Shown here: piece after piece, positions 1 to 6,157 of the stretch
Numbering within the stretch: the stretch's first letter is position 1
Layout: each line of letters begins with the position of its first letter
NCBI GenBank assembly: GCA_027048265.1
Contig: JALTXS010000018.1
Coordinates: forward strand, 1-6,323
From: Desulfurococcales archaeon
GTDB lineage: Archaea > Thermoproteota > Thermoprotei_A > Sulfolobales > Fervidicoccaceae
Length of the DNA: 6,323 bases
Direction of reading: 5' to 3'
Notes under the pieces: generated by a model
The model's input: the letters and a program-made list of their open reading frames with translations, nothing else
What the model was told of the DNA's origin: nothing
Database searches by the model: none
Program-made: the position numbers and the translations under genes

Positions 1-1088
1 TCGACGAGCCTCGTGGGGGGCACGCTTATGTCCTCCACAAGGGGCTGGACGCTCTCTGTTCCCAGGACCCTTCTCCCATGGGCGAAGGCGGCGGCGAAGC
101 TCTTCCTCCGGAGCACCCAGAGGCCCTTCTCCTCCGCCTCCCTCATGGTGAGGGCCCGGTCTACGCGGAGGGCCCCGTGCTTCCTCAGTATGGTCTCCAC
201 CTTCTCCGCTATGCGCCTGCTGGCCTCCCGGTTACTGTCAAGGCCAACGAGGAGCGTGTGGGCGTCCTCCACCCTGTCCCCCATGCCCAGGAACTCAGCC
301 GTCACACGGGTGGTCTCGCGGTCGAGGAACTCCAGCATGTAGGGGGCGATTCCGCTGGACTTTATCTCCACCACGGCTGACATGAGCTGCTCGAGGCTGG
401 GGTAGAAGGCCACGAGCGTAGCGACGTTCTCGGGAACCACGGTTATCTTAAGGGTGGCCTCCGTTACTATGGCGAGGGTGCCCTCGCTCCCCACTATTAG
501 GCGCACCAGGTCATAGCCCTGCCTGCACTTGAGTGTACGGCACCCCAGGCGTAGTATGCTCCCCCTCTCGTCGGGGAGCACGACCTGGAGCTGGAGGACC
601 CAGTCCCTCATGCTCCCATACTTGGCCCCCCGGAGGCCCCCGGCCCCAGTGTTAATGGCCCCTCCCACGGTGGCTATCGTGTAGCTGCTGGGGTCTATGG
701 GGAACATGTACCCGTGGGGGGCAAGGGCATCATTGAGCTCCCCCAGCCTCACCCCCGGCTGGGCCACTGCTATGGAGTCGGGGATGCTTATCTCGAGAAT
801 ACGGTTCATCCTCTCCATGCTGAGGATTATCCCGGGCTCTAGGGGAACGCTGGAGCCCACAAGGCTACTACTGCTACCGATGGGGTATATGGGAACTCCA
901 CGCCTGTAAGCATACCTAACAATGGCGGAGACCTCTTCGGAAGTCTCGGGCAACGCGAGGAGACCTGGGACGCCCTCGTAGGCACTGGCATCCCTGAGGT
1001 AGAGGCCCACTATAAGAGGGTCTGTGAGGACCTTGCCTTCTCCTAAGAGGCCCTTTAGGTCCCCTGCTAAGCTCTCCACGTGTGCCAC
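1..1088 (-). CDS. FAD-linked oxidase, glycolate/D-lactate oxidase (GlcD) type, 3' end cut by the window
   Basis: The frame is open from the GTG at 1088 to the left edge, giving about 362 residues; GlcD-family proteins usually have about 450-480, so roughly 100 C-terminal residues lie outside. The family oxidises 2-hydroxy acids such as glycolate or D-lactate with FAD and passes electrons on to quinones or an Fe-S partner. The PCMH-type FAD-binding domain spans about residues 37-215. It includes PIGSSSSLVGSSVP (69-82, the usual PxGxGT loop made Ser-rich), GGAINTGAGGLRG (142-154) and GYDLVRLIVGSEGTLAIVTE (191-210). The FAD-oxidase C-terminal domain starts near 218 and the visible part ends in EDISVPPTRL. 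GTG 1088 is chosen because GGTGA (1097-1093) lies 4 bases upstream; GTG 1079 is the alternative. Family assignment is firm, but the substrate cannot be read from sequence. Confidence 0.9.
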   Translation of the reverse strand, partial: MAHVESLAGDLKGLLGEGKVLTDPLIVGLYLRDASAYEGVPGLLALPETSEEVSAIVRYAYRRGVPIYPIGSSSSLVGSSVPLEPGIILSMERMNRILEISIPDSIAVAQPGVRLGELNDALAPHGYMFPIDPSSYTIATVGGAINTGAGGLRGAKYGSMRDWVLQLQVVLPDERGSILRLGCRTLKCRQGYDLVRLIVGSEGTLAIVTEATLKITVVPENVATLVAFYPSLEQLMSAVVEIKSSGIAPYMLEFLDRETTRVTAEFLGMGDRVEDAHTLLVGLDSNREASRRIAEKVETILRKHGALRVDRALTMREAEEKGLWVLRRKSFAAAFAHGRRVLGTESVQPLVEDISVPPTRLV

Positions 1089-1110
1089 AGCCTCACCCAG
1101 CGGAGCGGGA

Positions 1111-1150
1111 ATGATATATTCTTGATGTAGCGTGGTTGACCTAATATCTT
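1111..1150 (-). promoter_or_regulatory. Candidate TATA boxes for the FAD-linked oxidase gene
   Basis: Two A/T-rich boxes read on the minus strand. AGATATTA (about 1150-1143) would place the transcript start near 1119, leaving a leader of about 30 bases that includes GGTGA. AATATATC (about 1119-1112) would place the start almost on GTG 1088, giving a leaderless message. The first agrees better with the visible Shine-Dalgarno. Assigned from archaeal TATA spacing only. Confidence 0.35.
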
Positions 1151-1226
1151 ATTCCCAAAAACATGCTGGCACAACCCCGCTCTGGGACGTGCTCGTTGAT
1201 ACATACACGGGAACAGGAGAAACAGT

Positions 1227-1250
1227 GTCACCAACCTGGAGGTTGGTGAC
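1227..1250. repeat. Perfect 10-bp inverted repeat with 4-base loop
   Basis: The arm GTCACCAACC (1227-1236) is followed by the loop TGGA and the exact reverse complement GGTTGGTGAC (1241-1250). The structure is stable on either strand and has no T-run directly after it, so a simple terminator is not indicated. It lies about 140 bases upstream of the oxidase start. It could be an mRNA processing signal, an operator, or a relic of a transposon end such as the hairpins of IS200/IS605 elements; nothing in the sequence decides between these. Confidence 0.7.
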
Positions 1251-1485
1251 TAAATCCTCATCGACCAGCCTCTCAACCCTGCTCATGGCATACAGTTCTC
1301 ACATGAGCCCGCCTCATAATGTATACGCTAATCAACAGCACCCCTATAGCAAGTCATATTCTAGCACTCTTGTGGAAGGGGTCGGCGGAGAAAATGTCCT
1401 ACCATCCTAGACTGCCTATGATATAACCGGGAAAGAATTGCGAGTCATGTTGCTTCCTACATGAGTGCTCAGGCGGGTTTCTGTT

Positions 1486-1509
1486 AAAAAACCTTGGTCT
1501 TGACCCCGT
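1486..1509 (-). terminator. T-tract terminator of the 916-residue surface-protein gene
   Basis: On the minus strand, a T6 run (1491-1486) lies about 20 bases after the TAA stop. It is preceded by the short dyad GGTCAAGACC (1505-1496). T-runs of this kind end transcription in archaea without needing a strong hairpin. Confidence 0.5.
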
Positions 1510-4260
1510 TTAGGATTCCTGGCTCTTTTCTAACAGTGCCAGTATCCATAGTTTTCCTTCGGAGGTTGGATATTCCTCCAGGTTCTGACCATATTGTCTC
1601 TGTAGCAATTTGATGAGCTGCTCGGAGAAGGCCTTTGTTGTGACGGGCGGGGTCTTCATAAGGCCCTTGGTGGCTAGGTATTCTACGAGGTCTAGGGCAT
1701 CTATCTTGCCGTCTCTGTTCCCGTCTAGGGTCTTAGTGGTGGGGGTCGCGTTTATCCCTTTTAGCAGCTTGTCTATCTCCATCTGCTTCAGCTGCCCGAA
1801 GACCTGAGCCGCATCCGCTTTGCCAGTACCTGCACCTGGGGTCGTGTTCGAGACGGTTCCTGTGAGCAGGGAGATTACCGTGCCTAGGTTCTTGGAAGCC
1901 TCCATCCTCTTCTTGAGGTTCTCAACCGTCTGTGTAGGGAGGGATGGCGCCTGCTTGGTGGGCGCGGTTATTGTTACCTCTAGTTGGGGCTGGCTTGTGA
2001 GGTTGGTTCTCAGCTCGAGCACTGTGTTGTAAGTTGTATAGGCCCTGGGCCTATAGGTTATCTCAACCTCCACGCTCATTCCAGGTGGGATCATACTGGG
2101 TGTGGAGAGGTTGGTGGTGAACACGTCAGAGTGGCTGCGGAACACTACTTTGGTGAGCTCTACTGCATCGCTTCCCGTGTTGACTATCGTTATTACGAGG
2201 CTCGCCTTTTCACCCGGGGCCAAGGGTGGGAACACGATGCTTTCTGGTGCCACGTAGAGGGGTGGTGGAGCAGTACCAGGGCCGCCACTGCCTCCCCCAC
2301 CAGTGCCGCCACCTGCCCCGGTGCCACCGCCTCCACCACTATCTCCACCGCCTTCTCCTACACCTCCCCCGCCAGTGAGGTTGATGGGGAGAGGTGCTCC
2401 ACATATCCTGAGAATGGTGGGGTCGGCTATGGGATAGTTGTCATACACTTTCCGCGGCGGGTTGTATGTCCTGTCCTCAGCCAGTTTTATGGGGTTGTCT
2501 GCTATACCGTTTCCATCGCTGTCGGTGTTGTTGTGCCAGGAGTAGTAGTTGCCCAGCCTGGAGGTAAAGTCTTTGGAGTCATACTCGTATGTTATGGGTG
2601 TGGGAGATATGAGGCTGGCGTTTGTTATGGTGTCACGTATTCTTCCCTGGTAGAAGGGCTTCGCTGGCGGGTTCATGAGGAACGCGTTCATGTAAATGGT
2701 TACTTTGCTCCCCCCGTATGACTGGCTGGCGTCCAGCGGGGAGTCTTTGAACACGTTGCAGTATATGGTCAGGTTCTGTAGGTTGGGGCCTAGGTAGATG
2801 GCCTTCTTGTCCCCTTCAAAGAGGTTTCTAGCGATGACGGTGTTCCTGATTCCCCGGTTGCCTATGCTTATACCGGTGCTCAGGTTCTTGAAGGTGTTCC
2901 CGCTCACGTTTAACAGGGTGCTTGGGCTGCCTGATTTCTCTGCGATGGCGACTCCCGTCCCGTCGCGAACGGGACGAACGTGCTCTCCTTCACTTTCCAC
3001 CACGTTTGCGGTGAAGTTGTTCCCACTAACTGTGGCGTTGTCCACCCCAAGTAAGCTCACGAATGTGGGGGACTGGGAACCCCATCCCCGCGTGTATTCT
3101 GCTTTGAAGTTATTGCCCTCGACCGTGACGCCAGTGACGTTTTTGAGATATAATACTGAAGCGGACCTGGGTTTAAGGATGGTGACGTTGCTGTCCTTCA
3201 CTACTACTATCCGGGAGTCGCTCACGCGTAGCAGGTAGCTGTCGTTGAGCCTGGCGTTGACTTTAGTGAGCGTTATGTCGCTGGAGTCCTCGATGTAGAA
3301 GACTACTGGCAGCATATAGTTCTGGGCGGTTCCCTCCTCTATCTTGGTGTCCATGACCCTGAAGTCGTTGGTGTTGAAGACGTTTACTCTCATGGCTCCC
3401 TCTTTTATCCGGAGCTTGTACAGGACAATGGTGCTGGAGTTGAATATCCTAACCTCCCCCGAGTCCAACGTTATGTTCATGAGCACGACCTTTGATGACC
3501 CGCTTATTACTATGGGGAACTTCACCCAGCCTATCCTCGCCCGGGTCATGTTCATGTTCCACAGGACAATGCGCTCCATATTATGCCCACTGTTAACTAA
3601 AACCACCTGGCCGTGCTGGACCGTGTCGCCCTGTACGAAAACTTCTCTTACCAAGTCGCTGGGAAAGTTGAACTCATAGTAGGTCAGGTGGAACCCGTTA
3701 ACCGTGTTGTTCCTAACAAAACCCCCTCCCCTTACGTCGTCCACAAGGAGTCCCCCGCCGTCCTGGAAGCGGTTGAGAACCACGGTGTAGTCAGCGGAGC
3801 CTCCCCTTATCCACAGCATGTGCCCATTCAGGAAGGTGTTGCCACGAACAGCGATATTGTCGGAGCCCTCTATCCACACGTCAGCGTCCAGGTTCAGCCC
3901 GCTTATCGTTATGTGGTCGCAGCCGCTGAACCTTATGGCGAACCCCCTCAGAGTGACGGTTACGTTACCCGTGGTTTCTATCACCATGTTGCTGAGATTG
4001 TAGAAAGTCCACTGTCCGTTATACAGCTCCTGGCCCGGCCCACTGCCACTCAGCCTACGGGTGTAGGATCGCAGGTTTATGTCAAGGTCCTGCCTGAAGA
4101 CTATGGAGTCACCGCTTTTGGCATGCTGTACCGCGTCTAGGAAGTCCCCAACGGTGTCAACATAGTAGGTTTCCGCTTGTGCTTCCCCCGATGACAGTGG
4201 TATTATTATTGCCAGAACCGCTAATACAAGGACCACCAACAACGTACGGTAGACTAGCAT
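1510..4260 (-). CDS. Secreted NosD-like beta-helix surface protein with Ig-like and dockerin-like C-terminal modules
   Basis: This 916-residue protein is exported: residues 1-29 form a signal peptide with a hydrophobic core and AQA before the likely cleavage site. Residues ~30-560 are a right-handed parallel beta-helix of short turns rich in V/I and Asn (GNTF, GNNF, ARNLF), as in NosD/pectin-lyase-like proteins. A NosD-style ending follows at 570-614 (GNYYSW, then DSDGNGIADNP, then DNYPIADP). Next come a Gly-rich linker (629-663), an Ig-like/Hydin-type domain (~667-767) and a C-terminal region with the EF-hand/dockerin-like loop DGNRDGKIDALD (846-857). There are about twenty N-x-S/T sequons. 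No C-terminal membrane helix is seen, so attachment may depend on the C-terminal module. The ATG at 4260 has GAGGAG upstream, inside a predicted hairpin. Binding of polysaccharide or a surface partner is likely, but no catalytic residues are recognisable. Confidence 0.9.
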   Translation of the reverse strand: MLVYRTLLVVLVLAVLAIIIPLSSGEAQAETYYVDTVGDFLDAVQHAKSGDSIVFRQDLDINLRSYTRRLSGSGPGQELYNGQWTFYNLSNMVIETTGNVTVTLRGFAIRFSGCDHITISGLNLDADVWIEGSDNIAVRGNTFLNGHMLWIRGGSADYTVVLNRFQDGGGLLVDDVRGGGFVRNNTVNGFHLTYYEFNFPSDLVREVFVQGDTVQHGQVVLVNSGHNMERIVLWNMNMTRARIGWVKFPIVISGSSKVVLMNITLDSGEVRIFNSSTIVLYKLRIKEGAMRVNVFNTNDFRVMDTKIEEGTAQNYMLPVVFYIEDSSDITLTKVNARLNDSYLLRVSDSRIVVVKDSNVTILKPRSASVLYLKNVTGVTVEGNNFKAEYTRGWGSQSPTFVSLLGVDNATVSGNNFTANVVESEGEHVRPVRDGTGVAIAEKSGSPSTLLNVSGNTFKNLSTGISIGNRGIRNTVIARNLFEGDKKAIYLGPNLQNLTIYCNVFKDSPLDASQSYGGSKVTIYMNAFLMNPPAKPFYQGRIRDTITNASLISPTPITYEYDSKDFTSRLGNYYSWHNNTDSDGNGIADNPIKLAEDRTYNPPRKVYDNYPIADPTILRICGAPLPINLTGGGGVGEGGGDSGGGGGTGAGGGTGGGGSGGPGTAPPPLYVAPESIVFPPLAPGEKASLVITIVNTGSDAVELTKVVFRSHSDVFTTNLSTPSMIPPGMSVEVEITYRPRAYTTYNTVLELRTNLTSQPQLEVTITAPTKQAPSLPTQTVENLKKRMEASKNLGTVISLLTGTVSNTTPGAGTGKADAAQVFGQLKQMEIDKLLKGINATPTTKTLDGNRDGKIDALDLVEYLATKGLMKTPPVTTKAFSEQLIKLLQRQYGQNLEEYPTSEGKLWILALLEKSQES
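2272..2376 (-). repeat. Low-complexity Gly-rich linker coding tract
   Basis: GGN codons dominate this tract, which encodes residues 629-663 of the surface protein: runs of Gly broken by Ser, Thr, Glu and Ala, then PGTAPPP. It joins the beta-helix to the Ig-like domain and probably acts as a flexible spacer. Tracts like this tend to vary in length by slippage. Confidence 0.8.
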
Positions 4261-4314
4261 ACCACAGCTCCTCTAGCCCTTGATTGAGAAGCTAGGGGAG
4301 TCTACCGCACGCTG
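4240..4314 (-). promoter_or_regulatory. Nested inverted repeats enclosing the Shine-Dalgarno and start codon of the surface-protein gene
   Basis: Outer arms are 4314-4299 and 4255-4240. In the minus-strand mRNA they pair as 16 continuous base pairs, two of them G-U, around a 43-base interior. An inner hairpin pairs 4300-4291 with 4277-4268 (9 of 10 pairs, one C-A mismatch, 13-base loop) and includes the Shine-Dalgarno GAGGAG (4273-4268). The ATG (4260-4258) sits two bases before the 3' outer arm. The arms share two bases, so the hairpins compete slightly. The pairing is read directly from sequence; a role in translational control is inferred. Confidence 0.6.
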
Positions 4315-4329
4315 GGGGAAAAAGGTTGG

Positions 4330-4350
4330 GTTTGACAACTTTTGTCAAAC
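4330..4350. promoter_or_regulatory. Perfect palindrome with 9-bp arms, candidate operator
   Basis: The arm GTTTGACAA (4330-4338), spacer CTT and arm TTGTCAAAC (4342-4350) form a perfect dyad about 70-90 bases upstream of the surface-protein ATG. Its A/T-rich centre is where a promoter for that gene would fall if transcription began near the outer hairpin. A dimeric helix-turn-helix regulator site is the simplest reading. No classical TATA box is visible beside it. Confidence 0.5.
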
Positions 4351-4731
4351 TCCCCACCAGACCTAGGGGACATCCACACACGCTGGCCCGCTTCATGCGA
4401 GGATAATCCAGTCTAAGGCTGTGTAAATGGTCATCTTTGAATGACAATGCTAACCAAAGAACGACTTTTTGCCTCAAACCCAACTGGGCCCAAGCCAGTT
4501 AATAGACTGGCTCGCAGAACTGCTGAAAACCGTCGGTGTATTCACCCTCCTCTGGAACTACGCTCCGTCGGAACACCATTCCCAATATGACCCTGCAGCG
4601 CTGGACCTCGTAATGTTCTTTGAACTGGTCTGGTTGTGCCTGGCATCTTGTTTCCAGCATGGTGGATACATGTGGCCTTGTTTAGGTTGAGGCCTGTTGT
4701 ATATGCGAGTGGTTTTTCTCCTCTATTGTTG

Positions 4732-4742
4732 CGAAAATATTG
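4732..4742 (+). promoter_or_regulatory. Candidate TATA box of the rhodanese gene
   Basis: GAAAATATTG is centred about 27 bases before position 4765, giving a predicted leader of about 15 bases that contains the Shine-Dalgarno. A second TATA-like site, GTATATGC (4699-4706), would give a longer leader. Assigned by composition and spacing only. Confidence 0.45.
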
Positions 4743-4751
4743 CAAAAAACA

Positions 4752-4763
4752 CAAAACGTTTTG
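4752..4763. promoter_or_regulatory. 12-bp perfect palindrome, candidate operator of the rhodanese gene
   Basis: CAAAACGTTTTG is self-complementary and lies between the predicted TATA box and the Shine-Dalgarno, over the expected initiation site. A repressor bound there would block transcription start. Its core AAAACGTTT recurs at 6142-6150. Confidence 0.4.
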
Positions 4764-4779
4764 CCGAGGGGTGTTGAGA

Positions 4780-5640
4780 ATGGCAGGGAACATACCCCTA
4801 GTAGAGCCCTCTTGGCTGGAGGAGAACCTGGGCAAGCCCGGGGTCAAGGTGCTGGAGGTGGACTACGACCCCGAGACCGCCTACAAGCTGGGACACATAC
4901 CCGGGGCCCTGTTGGTGGACTGGAAGAGGGACCTAAACAGGTACCCTGAGAGGGACGTTGTGTCGAGAGAGGAGTTCGAAGCCCTCATGAGCAGGCTGGG
5001 CGTGGAGAACGAGGACCACGTGGTCCTCTACGGGGACTACAGCAACTGGTTCGCCGCCTTCGCCTACTGGGTCTTCAAGATGTACGGCCACGAGAAGGTC
5101 AGCCTCCTCAACGGAGGACGGGACCGGTGGATAAGGGAGGGGAGGCCCCTCACCAAGGAAGAGCCCCCCAAGCCAGAGCCCAGCCAGTACAAGGCGAAAG
5201 ACGTGGACCTCAGCCTAAGGGCCTTCTTCCTCGACGTGCTCAAGAAGCTCCGCGACCCCAACGTGGTTCTCGTGGACGTCAGGAGCCCCGAGGAGTACAA
5301 GGGCCTCATAACAGCGCCTCCCGAGTACCCTAACGAGCAGACCCAGAGGGCCGGCCACATACCCGGTGCAGTGAACATCCCCTGGAAGCAGGCCGTCGCA
5401 GATGACGGCAGCTTCAAGCCCGCCGAGGAGCTGAGGCGCCTCTACGAGTCCAAGGGTGTTACCCCTGATAAGGAGGTCATAGTCTACTGCCGCATTGGGG
5501 AGAGGGCGGCCCACACCTTCTTCGTCCTAAAGGAGATACTAGGGTACCCCAAGGTGAGGGTCTACGACGGCTCGTGGAGCGAGTGGGGCAACATGGTAGG
5601 CGTCCCCATAGAGAAGGAGGAGGAACCCAAGAAAGAATAG
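4780..5640 (+). CDS. Two-domain rhodanese-family sulfurtransferase (thiosulfate sulfurtransferase type)
   Basis: This 286-residue cytoplasmic protein has the length usual for tandem-domain rhodaneses. Enzymes of this type move sulfane sulfur from thiosulfate or a similar donor, through a cysteine persulfide, to an acceptor thiol or cyanide. The N-terminal domain (~6-125) has GHIPGA (38-43) but YGDYSN where a catalytic loop would lie: Asp86 replaces Cys, as in the inactive halves of the family. The C-terminal domain (~150-278) has DVRSPEEY (166-173), AGHIPGAVNIPW (191-202) and the active-site loop CRIGER with Cys237. An Arg after the Cys fits thiosulfate sulfurtransferase better than 3-mercaptopyruvate sulfurtransferase. 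The ATG at 4780 is chosen because GAGGGGTG (4766-4773) lies 6 bases upstream; the in-frame ATG at 4636 would add an unlikely 48-residue extension. The tail is charged (EKEEEPKKE). The TusA-like gene follows after 134 bases. Confidence 0.92.
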   Translation: MAGNIPLVEPSWLEENLGKPGVKVLEVDYDPETAYKLGHIPGALLVDWKRDLNRYPERDVVSREEFEALMSRLGVENEDHVVLYGDYSNWFAAFAYWVFKMYGHEKVSLLNGGRDRWIREGRPLTKEEPPKPEPSQYKAKDVDLSLRAFFLDVLKKLRDPNVVLVDVRSPEEYKGLITAPPEYPNEQTQRAGHIPGAVNIPWKQAVADDGSFKPAEELRRLYESKGVTPDKEVIVYCRIGERAAHTFFVLKEILGYPKVRVYDGSWSEWGNMVGVPIEKEEEPKKE

Positions 5641-5762
5641 CCCCTAACAAGACCCCCGGGCCACGGGTCCGGACACAAGGTTTTTCCCCACAAACCCCCC
5701 ATCTACCAGGGGAGAAACCCTCCCCCGTGAAACACAACTTGCCACAACCGCCCACCATGGAA

Positions 5763-5769
5763 GGGGTGA
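5763..5769 (+). promoter_or_regulatory. Shine-Dalgarno that fixes the start of the TusA-like gene
   Basis: GGGGTGA ends 5 bases before the ATG at 5775, matching the spacing seen at the rhodanese gene. The in-frame ATG at 5757 has no such motif upstream, so 5775 is preferred. Confidence 0.7.
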
Positions 5770-5774
5770 AGTCC

Positions 5775-6032
5775 ATGGAGACGGAGACCCCCCAGCAGCT
5801 CCGCCGGATAGACTTCAGGAGGGTGGAGGACAAGTGCGCCGCGAGCAAGATAGAAGCCATACAGAGGTACATACTCAACCAAGTGAGGCCCGGAGAGAGG
5901 GTTGAGGTAATAGTGGCCAAGCCCGACACCTGGTACACCCTAACCCAGCTGGGCGACACCCTGGGATACCAGGTCCTTGAGAGCAGACAGGAGGGCGGGG
6001 AATACCGCATCCTCATAGAGAAGATAATCTAG
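5775..6032 (+). CDS. Small TusA/SirA-like sulfur carrier protein with altered active-site motif
   Basis: This 85-residue protein has the size and pattern of the TusA (SirA/YedF) family: an N-terminal Asp before a Cys, a helix after it, then PGERVEVIV (39-47), LGYQVLES (63-70) and the closing strand GGEYRILIEK (74-83). Family members carry sulfur as a persulfide on the Cys of a CPxP motif and hand it on for tRNA thiolation, cofactor synthesis or sulfur oxidation. Here the Cys is kept (Cys21) but the motif reads CAAS, with both prolines lost. It follows the rhodanese gene on the same strand by 134 bases without a clear promoter of its own, so co-transcription is likely, and rhodanese-to-TusA sulfur transfer is a known pairing. 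The family call rests on reading the pattern, not on an alignment. A reduced or different sulfur-carrier role is possible. Confidence 0.7.
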   Translation: METETPQQLRRIDFRRVEDKCAASKIEAIQRYILNQVRPGERVEVIVAKPDTWYTLTQLGDTLGYQVLESRQEGGEYRILIEKII

Positions 6033-6157
6033 GAGACCCACGCACGTAGAACCCATTCCGAGTGAAAATAGTGTAAAGTGTAAATAAGAATACACTCTTA
6101 GGAAAAAACACTGTTGTTAACAATCTCGTTAACTGTGTGCAAAAACGTTTAAACGGA
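6033..6157. terminator. Convergent intergenic region with T6 tract and several short dyads
   Basis: This 125-base A/T-rich region lies between converging genes. A6 at 6103-6108 reads as T6 on the minus strand, about 50 bases past the stop of the minus-strand gene, echoing the T6 after its paralog. AGTGTA (6077-6082) pairs with TACACT (6091-6096) over an 8-base loop and could end the plus-strand operon. TTGTTAACAA (6114-6123) and CGTTTAAACG (6146-6155) are perfect palindromes, and GTTAAC occurs at 6116 and 6128. Bidirectional termination is the likely main role. Confidence 0.45.

Larger units (their letters stand above)
1089..1509. other. Intergenic spacer between two minus-strand genes
   Basis: This 421-base stretch lies between the FAD-linked oxidase and the 916-residue surface-protein gene. 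It holds the oxidase promoter candidates, a perfect stem-loop at 1227-1250 and an A6 run (T6 on the minus strand) just past the upstream gene. A 45-codon minus-strand ORF (1286-1149, product beginning MSRVERLVDEDLVTNLQVGD) is in frame with the oxidase but separated from it by TAA at 1151-1149. It has no clear Shine-Dalgarno and resembles no family I recognise, so it is not called as a gene. A plus-strand 92-codon ORF here is Ser/Thr-rich and equally unconvincing. No RNA gene or mobile-element gene was seen. Confidence 0.6.
4261..4779. other. Divergent intergenic region between the surface-protein and rhodanese genes
   Basis: This 519-base region carries the leader of the minus-strand surface-protein gene and the promoter of the plus-strand rhodanese. 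It contains the nested hairpins at 4240-4314 and the palindrome at 4330-4350. AACTGG (4482-4487), CCAGTT (4495-4500) and ACTGG (4506-4510) can form two mutually exclusive hairpins. TATA-like boxes lie near 4697-4706 and 4732-4742. Short ORFs on both strands lack Shine-Dalgarno sequences and resemble no family I know. No tRNA or C/D-box RNA pattern was seen. Confidence 0.6.

Noticed and set aside
1132..1410. 92-codon plus-strand ORF in the spacer
   Set aside because: It starts at a GTG without a Shine-Dalgarno, is Ser/Thr-rich with no recognisable motif, and crosses the 1227-1250 stem-loop. Chance opening is more likely.
1984..2721. 245-codon plus-strand ORF
   Set aside because: It lies wholly antisense to the well-supported 916-residue gene, and its length follows from the biased composition of the Gly-linker and beta-helix coding strand.
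3613..4140. 175-codon plus-strand ORF
   Set aside because: Antisense shadow of the beta-helix coding region, with no Shine-Dalgarno and no recognisable domain.
4292..4483. 63-codon minus-strand ORF upstream of the surface-protein gene
   Set aside because: It would start at TTG without a Shine-Dalgarno and runs through the palindrome and leader hairpin arm; no family resemblance that I can support.
4636..4779. N-terminal extension of the rhodanese from the ATG at 4636
   Set aside because: The extra 48 residues are unlike rhodanese, cross both TATA candidates and lack a Shine-Dalgarno, whereas ATG 4780 has a good one and gives the usual family length.
4261..4779. Possible C/D-box or tRNA gene in the largest spacer
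   Set aside because: No properly spaced C (RTGATGA) and D (CTGA) boxes and no tRNA cloverleaf pattern such as a T-arm GGTTCRA could be found on reading either strand.
5477..6016. 179-codon minus-strand ORF across the rhodanese end and TusA-like gene
   Set aside because: Antisense to two well-supported genes, Arg/Ser/Pro-rich and without motifs.
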